Assembly (NCBI RefSeq): GCF_963678635.1
Contig: NC_087070.1
Location: forward strand, 24,554,933 to 24,618,932
Length of the DNA: 64,000 nucleotides
Direction: 5' to 3'
Source: Symsagittifera roscoffensis
Taxonomy: Eukaryota; Xenacoelomorpha; Acoela; Convolutidae
How positions within the stretch are numbered: the stretch's first letter is position 1; every line of letters begins with the position of its first letter. A model generated the notes under the pieces. It saw only the letters and a program-made list of their open reading frames with translations. It did no database searches and was not told the origin of the DNA. Of the stretch, positions 54,514 through 63,009 are shown piece after piece. Made by a program: the position numbers and the translations under genes.

Positions 54514-56601
54514 TATAAAATTTGAATATGTTTTCTCTGATCCAGAGTGTCCTTTAATATTTTGTGTATGTGAAATATTAAAAGCTATGAGAATCATACT
54601 TAAAGGGAGACAGGGAACTGTAGATTCATTTAGTTTGTATTCTAGAAGGTCTGTGTTTTCGTTAATTGTTGTATTATTGAATTTTCGAAAATATCGGAGG
54701 AGTGTTTTATTTCCTAAAATAGTTGTATCTGCCTTGACGGGTTTAGTTTTATATTTGTGCCATGATTTTAGTTGTCTAATTACTGGGTCAAGATTTTGGT
54801 ATTGTTTCAATGTTGAAATTGTAATTGTTTCTGTTGGGGGGAGAAATATGTTTTCAATTTCTAATTTAGATAAGGGTATTGTATCAAGTGGGTCATGGAG
54901 GTCAAAAACTTGATTTATTGTGTATTTTGAATCGTTTGTTTGTGGTCCTGATAAGTTTATTTTATCAGTTAAATTTTCTTTTTCAATTAGTGGAAAATGG
55001 TCTTTTTTAGGCGGATGTTGTTTTCTTCTTTTTTGTTGGGTGTTATTTTTTATCCATTGTGAATATGGGATTGGTTTAAAAGTTGATGTTCCAAGTAGAT
55101 CAACTTCATAGTGATTATTTTGACAATCTAAATAAAGTGGGAAGTGTTGTAGATTGTTTATCTGTGATTGTTCAACGTCAGTTTTTACTGCATATTTGCA
55201 TTCTAGTCGGGGTGATGTTTCATTTTCTGCAAGGTAGAATTTTATATTTTTGGGTATTTCAACTGTGGTTTTACGTGTAAGTAATTCAGGTGGCGTATTT
55301 CGACTTAAGGTGTCTGGTAATGCAAAATTTTTTCCTGCGGTCCAAACTATATGTAAGTTTGGGAATTTCATTAAAATTAGTTGAAATCTATAAACTCGGT
55401 GGTTTGGATTAGACTTTTGTGTAAAAAGAAAGATGATTGGTTTATGGTCTGTGAATAGAACTGTGGGATGTTTTGATCCAAGTATCAGAAATTCATATTC
55501 TGTTAGTGTATATATTATGGCTGTACATTCTCTCATTAGAGTTGAGACTCGTAGCTCTGCTTGAGTGAATAATCGAGAATTTGCTGATATGAGGTTCATT
55601 TTATTTGTACCATTATGTGATTGTAATAATGCTGCGCCGATGCCAAAGTTCGAAGCATCGCACATTGCATAAAATGGTTGATTTGAATCTGGAATTGTGT
55701 TTGAAATTTGTTCAGTTAGAAGTTTTTTGATTTCTTCAAATTGTGCTTGATGTTCTGTATTCCATTCAAAATTATTTTGTTGTCTAAGTATGTTATAGAA
55801 TGGTCGTAGATATAATTGCATTTTATAAACATATTTGCTTAAAAAGTTTAACATTCCAAGGAATTCTTGGATTTTCTTTTTATTTGTTGGTGGTTGGAGT
55901 TTTTGAATAGCGTCTATACGTGATTTCAATGGAGTGATTGTTTTTCTTTCTATATTATGTCCTAAGAATTTAACTCTTGTCAAAAAGAAGTGTGATTTAT
56001 CGGGGGCGGCCTTCAGATTTTCGTTCTGAAGTATTTGGTGATATTGTTCTAAAACATTGAACATTTCCTCTTTTGTCTGTGATTGCACAAAAACATCGTC
56101 TAAATAGGTGATTGCGTTTTTCTTGAGTATTAGTGGTCGAAAAATTTTGCTCATAAAAGCTGAAAATGCTGCTGGTCCTATGGATATTCCATAGAATAAG
56201 CGGTTGAATTCGTATTGTTGGTTTCCAATAACAAATTGTGTTAAACGTCGTGATTGTTCATCTAATGGCATTTGATTATATGCACTATTCATATCTGCGG
56301 TTGTAAAGTATTTTCCATTTATTTTTGTTAAAATAACTTGTATTGGTTCAATAGGCCAATTACACTTTGATTCATCTATGAGTGAGTTGAGGTATCTAGC
56401 GTCGAGAACGATTTTTAATGATTCTCCTTTAGCTAGAATGATAACAGGGTTGATAAATGTGTTACCTTTTGGTTGTTCTTCTTTATTTACTGGTGAGATT
56501 ATATTGTATTGTTGTAAAATATCAAGTAATCTGTTCACTTTTTCGTTTAAATGAATTGGTACTTTACTTGCTCTTTGTTTTTTTGAAAACTGCGTCTGGT
56601 T
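54511..56601 (-). CDS. pol: Reverse transcriptase and RNase H region of Pol
   Basis: The frame is open from just after a TAA at 56,602-56,604. Reverse transcriptase shows LKIVLDARYLN, catalytic Asp in TTADMNSAYNQMP, LFYGISIGPAAF and the YLDD box with its two Asp. RNase H follows with MCDASNFGIG, RECTAIIYT, FTDHKP and LPDTLSR, carrying the expected acidic residues. Then come a linker and the first half of the integrase zinc module. The arrangement is Ty3/gypsy. There is no usable ATG at the front, and the preceding gag-protease frame ends at 56,564-56,566, so the two frames overlap by about 38 nt containing seven consecutive A. Pol is in the +1 frame there. It ends at TAA 54,511-54,513, an ochre inside the integrase module. 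Confidence 0.92.
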   Translation of the reverse strand, partial: NQTQFSKKQRASKVPIHLNEKVNRLLDILQQYNIISPVNKEEQPKGNTFINPVIILAKGESLKIVLDARYLNSLIDESKCNWPIEPIQVILTKINGKYFTTADMNSAYNQMPLDEQSRRLTQFVIGNQQYEFNRLFYGISIGPAAFSAFMSKIFRPLILKKNAITYLDDVFVQSQTKEEMFNVLEQYHQILQNENLKAAPDKSHFFLTRVKFLGHNIERKTITPLKSRIDAIQKLQPPTNKKKIQEFLGMLNFLSKYVYKMQLYLRPFYNILRQQNNFEWNTEHQAQFEEIKKLLTEQISNTIPDSNQPFYAMCDASNFGIGAALLQSHNGTNKMNLISANSRLFTQAELRVSTLMRECTAIIYTLTEYEFLILGSKHPTVLFTDHKPIIFLFTQKSNPNHRVYRFQLILMKFPNLHIVWTAGKNFALPDTLSRNTPPELLTRKTTVEIPKNIKFYLAENETSPRLECKYAVKTDVEQSQINNLQHFPLYLDCQNNHYEVDLLGTSTFKPIPYSQWIKNNTQQKRRKQHPPKKDHFPLIEKENLTDKINLSGPQTNDSKYTINQVFDLHDPLDTIPLSKLEIENIFLPPTETITISTLKQYQNLDPVIRQLKSWHKYKTKPVKADTTILGNKTLLRYFRKFNNTTINENTDLLEYKLNESTVPCLPLSMILIAFNISHTQNIKGHSGSEKTYSNFI

Positions 56602-59134
56602 TTAATGGGAGATGTAGTGATAAGCTGATTTTGCCAACATCAAATTTGGATGTTGCATAGACTGATGAATATTTAATTAGCTGTTTGGCGAATTTTTCAA
56701 ATTCGTCTTGTGTTATTTGTGAATGTTGGAAATTAAACATTGTTAAAAATTTCTGTTGATTCTCTGTGTAGATATTTATGTTGAATGTCGGTTTGAAATA
56801 TGGGGTTTTTGTGAAATAATCCGTATTTCTTTTTTTGTTACTTTTTATATTATTTATGGATAATTCTTCATTAAGAATTGTGGATTGACAAATATCTAAT
56901 AATTGGAGTATATTATTTACGCGATACGCTTTTTCGTGTATCGGTGATATTGTAGCGTTGGTTTCGCAATAGCCTAAAAGTCCTAAAGGTAATGTTACTT
57001 GGTAAGGTGTATTGTTATATACATGTAAGGAAATAATATCTGAATTCGAGTTTTTCAAATATTTTATTGATGAGATTGTGATTTTGAAAAATTTATGAAT
57101 AGGTTTGAATTCAAAATCTGACATATAAAATTTTTGTTTTCTTCGCTTTTTATCATATTGGTGAACTTGCTTTATTGAAAAATTGTATATGTTTCCTGAT
57201 AGTGGTTTCAAGTGTTTTCTTTGTTGGTTATATATTGGATAGAATTTTGAAAAGAATGGTGGTTGTTTATTTAATCTTTGAAAAAATGTTAGGGATGTGT
57301 CTTTTGTTTTTGTATATTTATCTTTGATTAATATTTTACTATTCAAGATGTTGATTGTTGGTATATATTTAGAGATAAATGGTATTCCAATGATATTATG
57401 TTTAATATCGGTGATATGGAATATTTGTTTAAATGGTTTATTTAAAATTTTGTTTTGCTCCATTGTTCTTGTGGGGAGAAGAAATAATTGAATTTTTCCG
57501 TAGTTTATTAATGTTGATCCTTGTGCTGTTGCTAGTTTACTGGAGGTTTCAAGATGTGTTAGCTTTGGGTGTAAGGTTTTTATTTCATTCCATGTGGGAA
57601 TGTTTATTATATTTGATTCTGCTCCTGAATCAATTAAAAAATCAATTTCAAGATCTGGTGGTTGAAATTCTTTGCTTCTTGGGCTTTCTAAAAGAAATGG
57701 TATTGTCCAAATTTTTTCTTTGGGTTGTTCTTTTTGTATATTTTGATAGATGTGATTTGTATTCAAGCATTTTGTTTTTTCGTTCTCATTGGGTTGATTT
57801 GTAGTGTTTATTTCATTAGTTTTTTGTGTCGTCGGTGTGGAATGGACGGGTTCAATATAATAATTGTGAAGGAGTTCTGATTGATTCTCATATATGTGTG
57901 ATGAAAAAGGTTGTTCATATATAACAGGTTCATAGTCATTTTCGACTTTTATCATATTGATGGAGAGAGTGTTTTCTGTTTCACTTTCTGAATCTGATGA
58001 TTCACAGTTGATTTGATTGAGTTGTAACGTATCATTTACTGTGTCGTCAATACCTGGAGGGTCTGATGTTGTTTCTGGATTTGATTGTACTTGATTTATA
58101 TTCTTTTGATGTTTAGGTGTACTGCTTCTATGGCGATTATTAGAATTATTATAATGGTTATTATTCCTGTGTGGTGATTGGGAATAATTTCTATAACGAT
58201 TATTATAACTTGAATTTCGATTTTGTGAATTATTTCGTGATCTGTTTTGGTAATTATTGTTTGGTCTGTTATAGTTCGATCTATTATATGAGTTATTCCT
58301 TGATCGATTGTTCGGGTAATTCTGGTTTCGGTTGTTTGAATAACTTCTATTCCGATTATAGGAGTAGTTTCTATTCCTATTGTATGATGAATTTCGTGAT
58401 TGGTTGTTTGGATAGTAATTATTTCTTGATTGGGAATTAGATCTAGAAACAAATCGTTGTGTATTTGAATTTGATCTTGAGTAGTTATTTCGACTATTTG
58501 GTCTATTGTAGTGATTTTGTGATGAATTTTGCGTGTTTCTTCGTTCTGGTGATCTTCCTCTATAACTTGAGTTATATGGTGATTGATTTCTTGTATAATT
58601 TGTATTGTTCGGGAGTGGTTTTCCTGAACTGTTGTTGCTGTAGACTGTTTTGTTCGGTAGATTTTGATCTTTTTTCATGTATTGATAGAATGATTTATTT
58701 GGTTCTTTATATTTTTGAGGTTTATTTTGATTGTCTTGCTGTTTTTGTCTACATTCAGAAATACTATGTCCATATCGTCGGCAATAATTACACCATTTTT
58801 TGAAAGATGGTTTGCGTTTAAAGTTTGGGTGTTTTTCGTAAATATTGAGTATTTCAGTGATTTTTTCAACGAGGTCTGTATCTGATTCCTGTATATTGTT
58901 TATATTTGCGGAAGCTGTTTCAATTCTGTTAACGTATTGTAATTTCAGATTTTCCGTTTCTTCGAGTTTCATCGTGATTTCTGCTTGTTCTAGTTTGTCT
59001 ACTAGTTTTCGAAAATCTAAATCGGGTTCTCGAATTGAAGAAGGATGGGATGCTCTCTTTTTTATTGCTATTTTCCTTAATTGTGGTGTTAAGGTCATCA
59101 TTAAGATTTCTGTCATCTTTGTTTTTATAGTCAT
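56564..59134 (-). CDS. gag-pro: Gag C-terminus (nucleocapsid) and aspartic protease, 856-codon frame
   Basis: After a helical, charged start (about residues 30-70) comes a single zinc knuckle, CNYCRRYGHSISEC (residues 115-128, C-x2-C-x4-H-x4-C), that binds RNA. Residues about 160-345 are extremely rich in Asn, Arg, Ser and Tyr, like an RS/prion-type domain. The protease has its catalytic triplet in FLIDSGAESNI (Asp at 502). The rest is the linker to Pol. The ATG at 59,134 falls inside the end of the capsid reading, one base out of frame with it, so it is probably not the native start. This frame more likely continues Gag after a +1 shift in the A-rich stretch near 59,115-59,131. Confidence 0.85.
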   Translation of the reverse strand: MTIKTKMTEILMMTLTPQLRKIAIKKRASHPSSIREPDLDFRKLVDKLEQAEITMKLEETENLKLQYVNRIETASANINNIQESDTDLVEKITEILNIYEKHPNFKRKPSFKKWCNYCRRYGHSISECRQKQQDNQNKPQKYKEPNKSFYQYMKKDQNLPNKTVYSNNSSGKPLPNNTNYTRNQSPYNSSYRGRSPERRNTQNSSQNHYNRPNSRNNYSRSNSNTQRFVSRSNSQSRNNYYPNNQSRNSSYNRNRNYSYNRNRSYSNNRNQNYPNNRSRNNSYNRSNYNRPNNNYQNRSRNNSQNRNSSYNNRYRNYSQSPHRNNNHYNNSNNRHRSSTPKHQKNINQVQSNPETTSDPPGIDDTVNDTLQLNQINCESSDSESETENTLSINMIKVENDYEPVIYEQPFSSHIYENQSELLHNYYIEPVHSTPTTQKTNEINTTNQPNENEKTKCLNTNHIYQNIQKEQPKEKIWTIPFLLESPRSKEFQPPDLEIDFLIDSGAESNIINIPTWNEIKTLHPKLTHLETSSKLATAQGSTLINYGKIQLFLLPTRTMEQNKILNKPFKQIFHITDIKHNIIGIPFISKYIPTINILNSKILIKDKYTKTKDTSLTFFQRLNKQPPFFSKFYPIYNQQRKHLKPLSGNIYNFSIKQVHQYDKKRRKQKFYMSDFEFKPIHKFFKITISSIKYLKNSNSDIISLHVYNNTPYQVTLPLGLLGYCETNATISPIHEKAYRVNNILQLLDICQSTILNEELSINNIKSNKKRNTDYFTKTPYFKPTFNINIYTENQQKFLTMFNFQHSQITQDEFEKFAKQLIKYSSVYATSKFDVGKISLSLHLPLKPDAVFKKTKSK
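56571..56586 (-). other. Frame break 2, A7 run, between protease and pol
   Basis: The coding strand reads TTTTCAAAAAAACAAAGAG. The gag-protease frame enters here and stops four codons after the A run. The pol frame is +1 from this point. Confidence 0.75.
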
Positions 59135-61235
59135 GTGTATTTAATGAATATGCTTTTCGAACTAGTGTTTCGATTCGTACTGCTAATTGCTTGATGGTTT
59201 CGTTTGGTAATCTGCGAATTTCATTACATAAAACTCTTTGTTGTTGTTTGTTTCTTTCGGAGTCAAACATTTTTGAAAATTCTTGTGTAAACCTTTTCCA
59301 ATTTGATTTTATTTCTATAGGCAATACTGAAAACCATTTTTGGGCTGCGCCATCTAAAGTTGTTTGTATTAACGCTGTGCGTCGATGTATCCAGTTTTGA
59401 TGTAGTGGCGTATTAATTGGTTCAGGTCCTATATTTAAAATCAAATTTGCTGTTACTGCATTTAAATAATCTTCTACAGAATATTCAGGGTCTGTTCCTG
59501 TGAATACCATTAAAGGTTTAATTGATGTTATTGATGATCCACCCATAAGGTATGGATTCATAGTCATTTGTAATGATTCTGCTGCATTTGGCATTTGAGA
59601 AAAATTTGAAAGTTGATTTCTTGTTATTTCGTGTTGTTGAAGATAATATGGGAGTGGTATTTCATTTTGCATTTGTGTTGACTGGTACGAGTTTGCAATC
59701 ATTGGGTTTTGTTGCTGAATTGGTTGAAAAGATTGTGTATTAATTGGGTTTTGTTGCTGAATTGGTTGTTGATTTTGTGTATCTATTGGTTGTGGAGAAA
59801 AAATTCTATTATATGTATGTGGTTTCTGTATTCCTTGTCCACGATATTCTTGATTATAGGGTGCAAATATATCTGGTTGTAAGAAATCATCATCTGAGGA
59901 TAAGTAATCCATTTGATAAGATGTTTGTTTTTTATTTTTATTTTGTTGAAAAAATGGATAGTTTTCACTACGATCCTGTGGAGGATGTAAATTTGTTTGG
60001 AAATTTACTGAATTAGGTGGTGCCATTGGGTTATCCCAGTTTCGAGATCTTGTAAAATTACTAAAATTTTTTCGTGGTTGATAATTTGTTTTTGATGGAT
60101 ATGTGTAATTATAATTATGGTCTGCAAAGTTGTTTCTAGTGAACGTTTTGCGTGTTTTTGGCGGTATTGTCATGGGTCTGAATGTTTGGTAATCCATGTG
60201 TGAATATTTTGGGGCAACCGAAGGTTTAACGGTTGATTGTAAGGTTACCTGTGTGTGTGAAGGGTTTGTATTTCTTGGTGTTGTTAAGTTTGGACGTATT
60301 GGTGAAATACTTTGTTGTGTAGTTGTTGTGTGTACGATTTCTTCATTTATGAAGTGTGATGGTGTCTGGATATCTTGTTGAGTAAGATTCCTAGTTCCAT
60401 TGAGGTTTTCATTGTGTATGACTGTAGAGTTTAAACTATTATTTTGCATATCGGGTAAAAATGTATTATAGTTTAATGGTGTTGCATCAATGGTTAATGG
60501 TATTACTCTTACATAATCTCTTACATAAGATATCGTACTTATTGCTTGACTTGAGATTGATTGTGGGAAGTTTATGAATGCGGGATGAGACCATTCGGGG
60601 TCCCAAACATAGTCTGATTGTTCTGTAATGGCAGTATCATCGTTTGAGTTTTGGGGTCTAAAATTTTTTCTTGCTTGTGAAATTAAATCAATATTATGTG
60701 TGAAATAATCTATTATGAACCATGCCAAAATTTTTTGTAAGTCGTGTTTTGTATGTTGTGAAACTTCATCTTTCGTGAAATTTTCTTTAATTATATTTAG
60801 AAAACTAGAGAGTAGTGTGATTTCATGTCGTACTCTTATATGTTTAGATGTTTCTGTCGGTGAGACATTTGGTATCTGGATTTCGTTTTCTAATATCGAG
60901 ATATAACTATATATTATCGCAATAACTTCATTGGTGAATATGGAGTTTGCTCTTTGTGAGTTATGATATTGGATGCTTTTTATATATTCTGAGAATACTT
61001 TTGAAAATTCTAAATCAAGGTCGTCTGTTTGAATTATATATTTACTGTGATTCTGGTTTGGTGAGTTGAATTCTATGGAGTAGATTCCGTATTGTTGTGT
61101 TAGGTTACATATATCTTTTAGATAGTGATCGATAATTTGTCTTTTGATTCTTACATCTGGGAACTCTGTTTTACATGGACTGATTCCGGGTTCAAACAAA
61201 TTTAAGAGTAAATTTTTGAAAATATATGCTGTCCT
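58929..61235 (-). CDS. gag: Gag N-terminus and capsid, frame without an initiating methionine
   Basis: The frame is open from just after tandem stops (TGA TAG at 61,236-61,241). The region up to a TTG at 61,199, and the next 249 codons, contain no ATG. From there the protein has a mixed helical region (to about residue 240), a long Gln/Asn/Pro-rich linker with two QPIQQQNP repeats, and a Retrotrans_gag-type capsid domain at about residues 562-692 (FTGTDPEYSVEDYL; GAAQKWFSVLP). Past the capsid, near 59,120, the protein reading becomes unlike Gag, because the normal continuation lies in the 856-codon frame. The upstream 155-aa gene is in the same frame but separated by several stops. Expression may need a -1 shift from the small overlapping ORF, splicing or a non-AUG start. 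Confidence 0.8.
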   Translation of the reverse strand, partial: RTAYIFKNLLLNLFEPGISPCKTEFPDVRIKRQIIDHYLKDICNLTQQYGIYSIEFNSPNQNHSKYIIQTDDLDLEFSKVFSEYIKSIQYHNSQRANSIFTNEVIAIIYSYISILENEIQIPNVSPTETSKHIRVRHEITLLSSFLNIIKENFTKDEVSQHTKHDLQKILAWFIIDYFTHNIDLISQARKNFRPQNSNDDTAITEQSDYVWDPEWSHPAFINFPQSISSQAISTISYVRDYVRVIPLTIDATPLNYNTFLPDMQNNSLNSTVIHNENLNGTRNLTQQDIQTPSHFINEEIVHTTTTQQSISPIRPNLTTPRNTNPSHTQVTLQSTVKPSVAPKYSHMDYQTFRPMTIPPKTRKTFTRNNFADHNYNYTYPSKTNYQPRKNFSNFTRSRNWDNPMAPPNSVNFQTNLHPPQDRSENYPFFQQNKNKKQTSYQMDYLSSDDDFLQPDIFAPYNQEYRGQGIQKPHTYNRIFSPQPIDTQNQQPIQQQNPINTQSFQPIQQQNPMIANSYQSTQMQNEIPLPYYLQQHEITRNQLSNFSQMPNAAESLQMTMNPYLMGGSSITSIKPLMVFTGTDPEYSVEDYLNAVTANLILNIGPEPINTPLHQNWIHRRTALIQTTLDGAAQKWFSVLPIEIKSNWKRFTQEFSKMFDSERNKQQQRVLCNEIRRLPNETIKQLAVRIETLVRKAYSLNTHDYKNKDDRNLNDDLNTTIKENSNKKESIPSFFNSRTRFRFSKTSRQTRTSRNHDETRRNGKSEITIR
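59115..59131 (-). other. Frame break 1, A-rich, in gag
   Basis: The coding strand reads TATAAAAACAAAGATG here. Capsid reading before it and gag-protease reading after it are in frames differing by +1. Confidence 0.75.
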
Positions 61236-61318
61236 CTATCAGTGGTTGCATCTACTATAAAGGGGAAGATATCATCATCATCTGGACTTTTGTCACCTGG
61301 GGTGTGCGTTGAGCTCAT
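61202..61318 (-). CDS. 38-aa acidic ORF linking the 155-aa gene to gag
   Basis: An ATG lies within the last codons of the 155-aa gene (overlap 26 nt). The short product is acidic in the middle (KSPDDDDIFPFIVDATTDRG) and stops at TAA 61,202-61,204. Its last 34 nt overlap the opening of the gag frame, which is in the -1 register relative to it. The local sequence A-AAA-ATT allows the P-site codon to slip back. Both a small leader peptide and a frameshift bridge into Gag are possible. Chance cannot be excluded at this length. Confidence 0.4.
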   Translation of the reverse strand: MSSTHTPGDKSPDDDDIFPFIVDATTDRGQHIFSKIYS

Positions 61319-61760
61319 TATTTCGTTCGATGACTGATAATATGTAATTATCAATGTGTCTAATTGGTTGATTCCAATTGTATAAATGTACTGGTTTGTG
61401 TTTATACTGCTTTTTTATTCTTCTTTTTCCTCTTTTTGATGAATTTGAAGTTGTTTCTGAGTCAGAGAAATATAATTGATCGTGAGTTGGGCAATTTTTA
61501 TCTATTGATTCTTTTAGTTTATAAAGTTCGTCTAAACTGTTGGTTTCTGATTCTGAAAATGCGTTTCGATTTTTTGAAAATCTTTTTCGTGTTATTTGTC
61601 TTTGTTTAGTTATTATTTTTCTCTTTAGTGTTTGTCGTTTTGTTCTGATATATCCAACTGTTTGTGTGTGTGGTGTGATTACAAGATCGTATTTTTTGTT
61701 ATCTATTTCACAATTGTGTAAAAAGATTGTTTGTTTATTTCCTAGGTTTTTAAATGACAT
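61293..61760 (-). CDS. Basic 155-aa protein, first gene of the retroelement
   Basis: The frame is ATG-initiated. Residues about 40-65 are strongly basic (RTKRQTLKRKIITKQRQITR), the middle is acidic/Ser-rich, and another basic patch (SSKRGKRRIKKQYKHK) precedes the end. This suggests RNA or DNA binding or a nuclear/nucleolar signal. No known family is recognised. It lies upstream of gag in the same frame but is divided from it by a cluster of stops (TGA TGA TGA and TGA TAG), so it is either a separate product or a decayed N-terminal extension of Gag. Confidence 0.6.
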   Translation of the reverse strand: MSFKNLGNKQTIFLHNCEIDNKKYDLVITPHTQTVGYIRTKRQTLKRKIITKQRQITRKRFSKNRNAFSESETNSLDELYKLKESIDKNCPTHDQLYFSDSETTSNSSKRGKRRIKKQYKHKPVHLYNWNQPIRHIDNYILSVIERNNELNAHPR

Positions 61761-62688
61761 AAGGTTTAGGATGACGGGTGCAAAAGGTTGTTAAATGATT
61801 TCTATTTGCTTAAACTGTTAGTCCTTACGATTTTTTGGTTAGCTTAACCTGGGTCTATTTGTTCAGGGTTGGAGAGAAAAGTATATCGATTCCGAAGAAT
61901 GATTTTATACTTTCTCGTGGCTAGTATAAGCTAAGGTGTTAACTTACTTAATCTTACTTAAGGGTAGTGATTGTGTTCAGGGTTGGAGAATAGTAAATCG
62001 ATCCACAAGGTTCAGGTATAGTTAGAACGCGAGTAGTTCGTTAGATACTATTTTAAACTTACTAAGTCTAAGATTTATCCTGGGTCTGGTAAGAGGGGGG
62101 ATCAAGTGAAGGATGAATAACCGAAGTTCTTCACTGTTTATCCTAATTTGAATGATTAGTTTTGTTCAAAAATTTCTATTAGTCCTGGGTTTTTAGAAAG
62201 GGTTGGATAGTGAATCGACGTTTGAGGTCGTTAGACACTAGTTAAGTGGGTGGGGGAGAACAAAGTTGTTCTTTTTGATCCAAGGATAGGCCTTGATGAT
62301 CAAGTTTTAAATTTAATTAAATAGAAAATTATTTAAGATCCAAGGATAAGCCTTGATGATCTGATTTTAAAATTAAGTGAATTTAAGTTTAAATAATGAT
62401 TTAAATTTGTGTAAAGAAAAGATTTAGTATTTTTATGATTTTAGTGAGCTTATGAATGCTGTTATGTTTAGGTGATGAAGCTGGAACAACAGGATGATTT
62501 ATAATTACTAACCATTTATTGTCATGCTACTAATTTTTATTTTTTTTTTCAATAAATATTTTTCAAACATGTTTTGTATATTACTGTAGAATTTAGGAAA
62601 ACGATCTGAGATCTTTTTATCAATCGTTATTGTATATTAATAATTTTGTTTAGCGCCTGAAATGATTTTGAACATTGACTTCAAAATT

Positions 62689-62922
62689 TTATGTTTGCAA
62701 ATGAAAATCTAAATTCATTGCTAGTAGTATTCTAAATACAAAAGTTTGTGTTGGCTTTTGTCGAACTATCATATAACTATATGGTAAGTTTCTACTTTGT
62801 CGTATGTCGTCTCTGGTTCGAGGTCTTCTTCCAATTCCGGGTAGTTCTGTTATCGTTCGGAATATTGGCTCTGATCTATTGAGTCGTAGAGACATTTCGA
62901 TTAAATTATCGTCGTATAACAT
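62689..62922 (-). CDS. 77-aa leader ORF
   Basis: It starts at the first ATG after the 5' LTR on the coding strand, 88 nt inside it. The product is of mixed composition with an Arg-rich middle (ELPGIGRRPRTRDDIRQSR), which looks more like real protein than chance. AAAGTAGAA inside it could be a weak splice donor. It could be a true small protein, an upstream regulatory ORF, or the AUG-bearing first exon for downstream frames that lack ATG. Confidence 0.4.
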   Translation of the reverse strand: MLYDDNLIEMSLRLNRSEPIFRTITELPGIGRRPRTRDDIRQSRNLPYSYMIVRQKPTQTFVFRILLAMNLDFHLQT

Positions 62923-62983
62923 TTTGTAAATGTTTTGTCTAAATTCTAATCTATTATTGGTTAATTCTAAGCTATTAAGGTCT

Positions 62984-63007
62984 TGTTCGAGACTTATAGT
63001 CGCACCA
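62984..63007 (-). promoter_or_regulatory. Primer binding site candidate
   Basis: Two bases after the 5' LTR the coding strand reads TGGTGCGACTATAAGTCTCG. It begins TGG, the complement of a tRNA CCA end, and the complement contains a TTCGAGA T-loop-like word at about the right distance (one base short). The tRNA is not identified. Confidence 0.55.
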
Positions 63008-63009
63008 GA

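Larger units (their letters stand above)
61761..63009 (-). other. Leader region of the retroelement, with repeats
   Basis: About 1.25 kb between the 5' LTR and the first long gene. Two copies of GATCCAAGGATARGCCTTGAT lie exactly 60 bp apart (62,277 and 62,337). A diverged unit with TTGTTCAGGGTTGGAGA and an ATCGATYC piece recurs at about 61,858, 61,975 and (weaker) 62,200. This is where packaging and dimerisation signals, and splice donors, would be expected. Confidence 0.6.

Noticed and set aside
54587-55280. Plus-strand open frames across gag-pol-env
   Set aside because: They are antisense shadows of clear minus-strand retroelement genes and carry no recognisable motifs.
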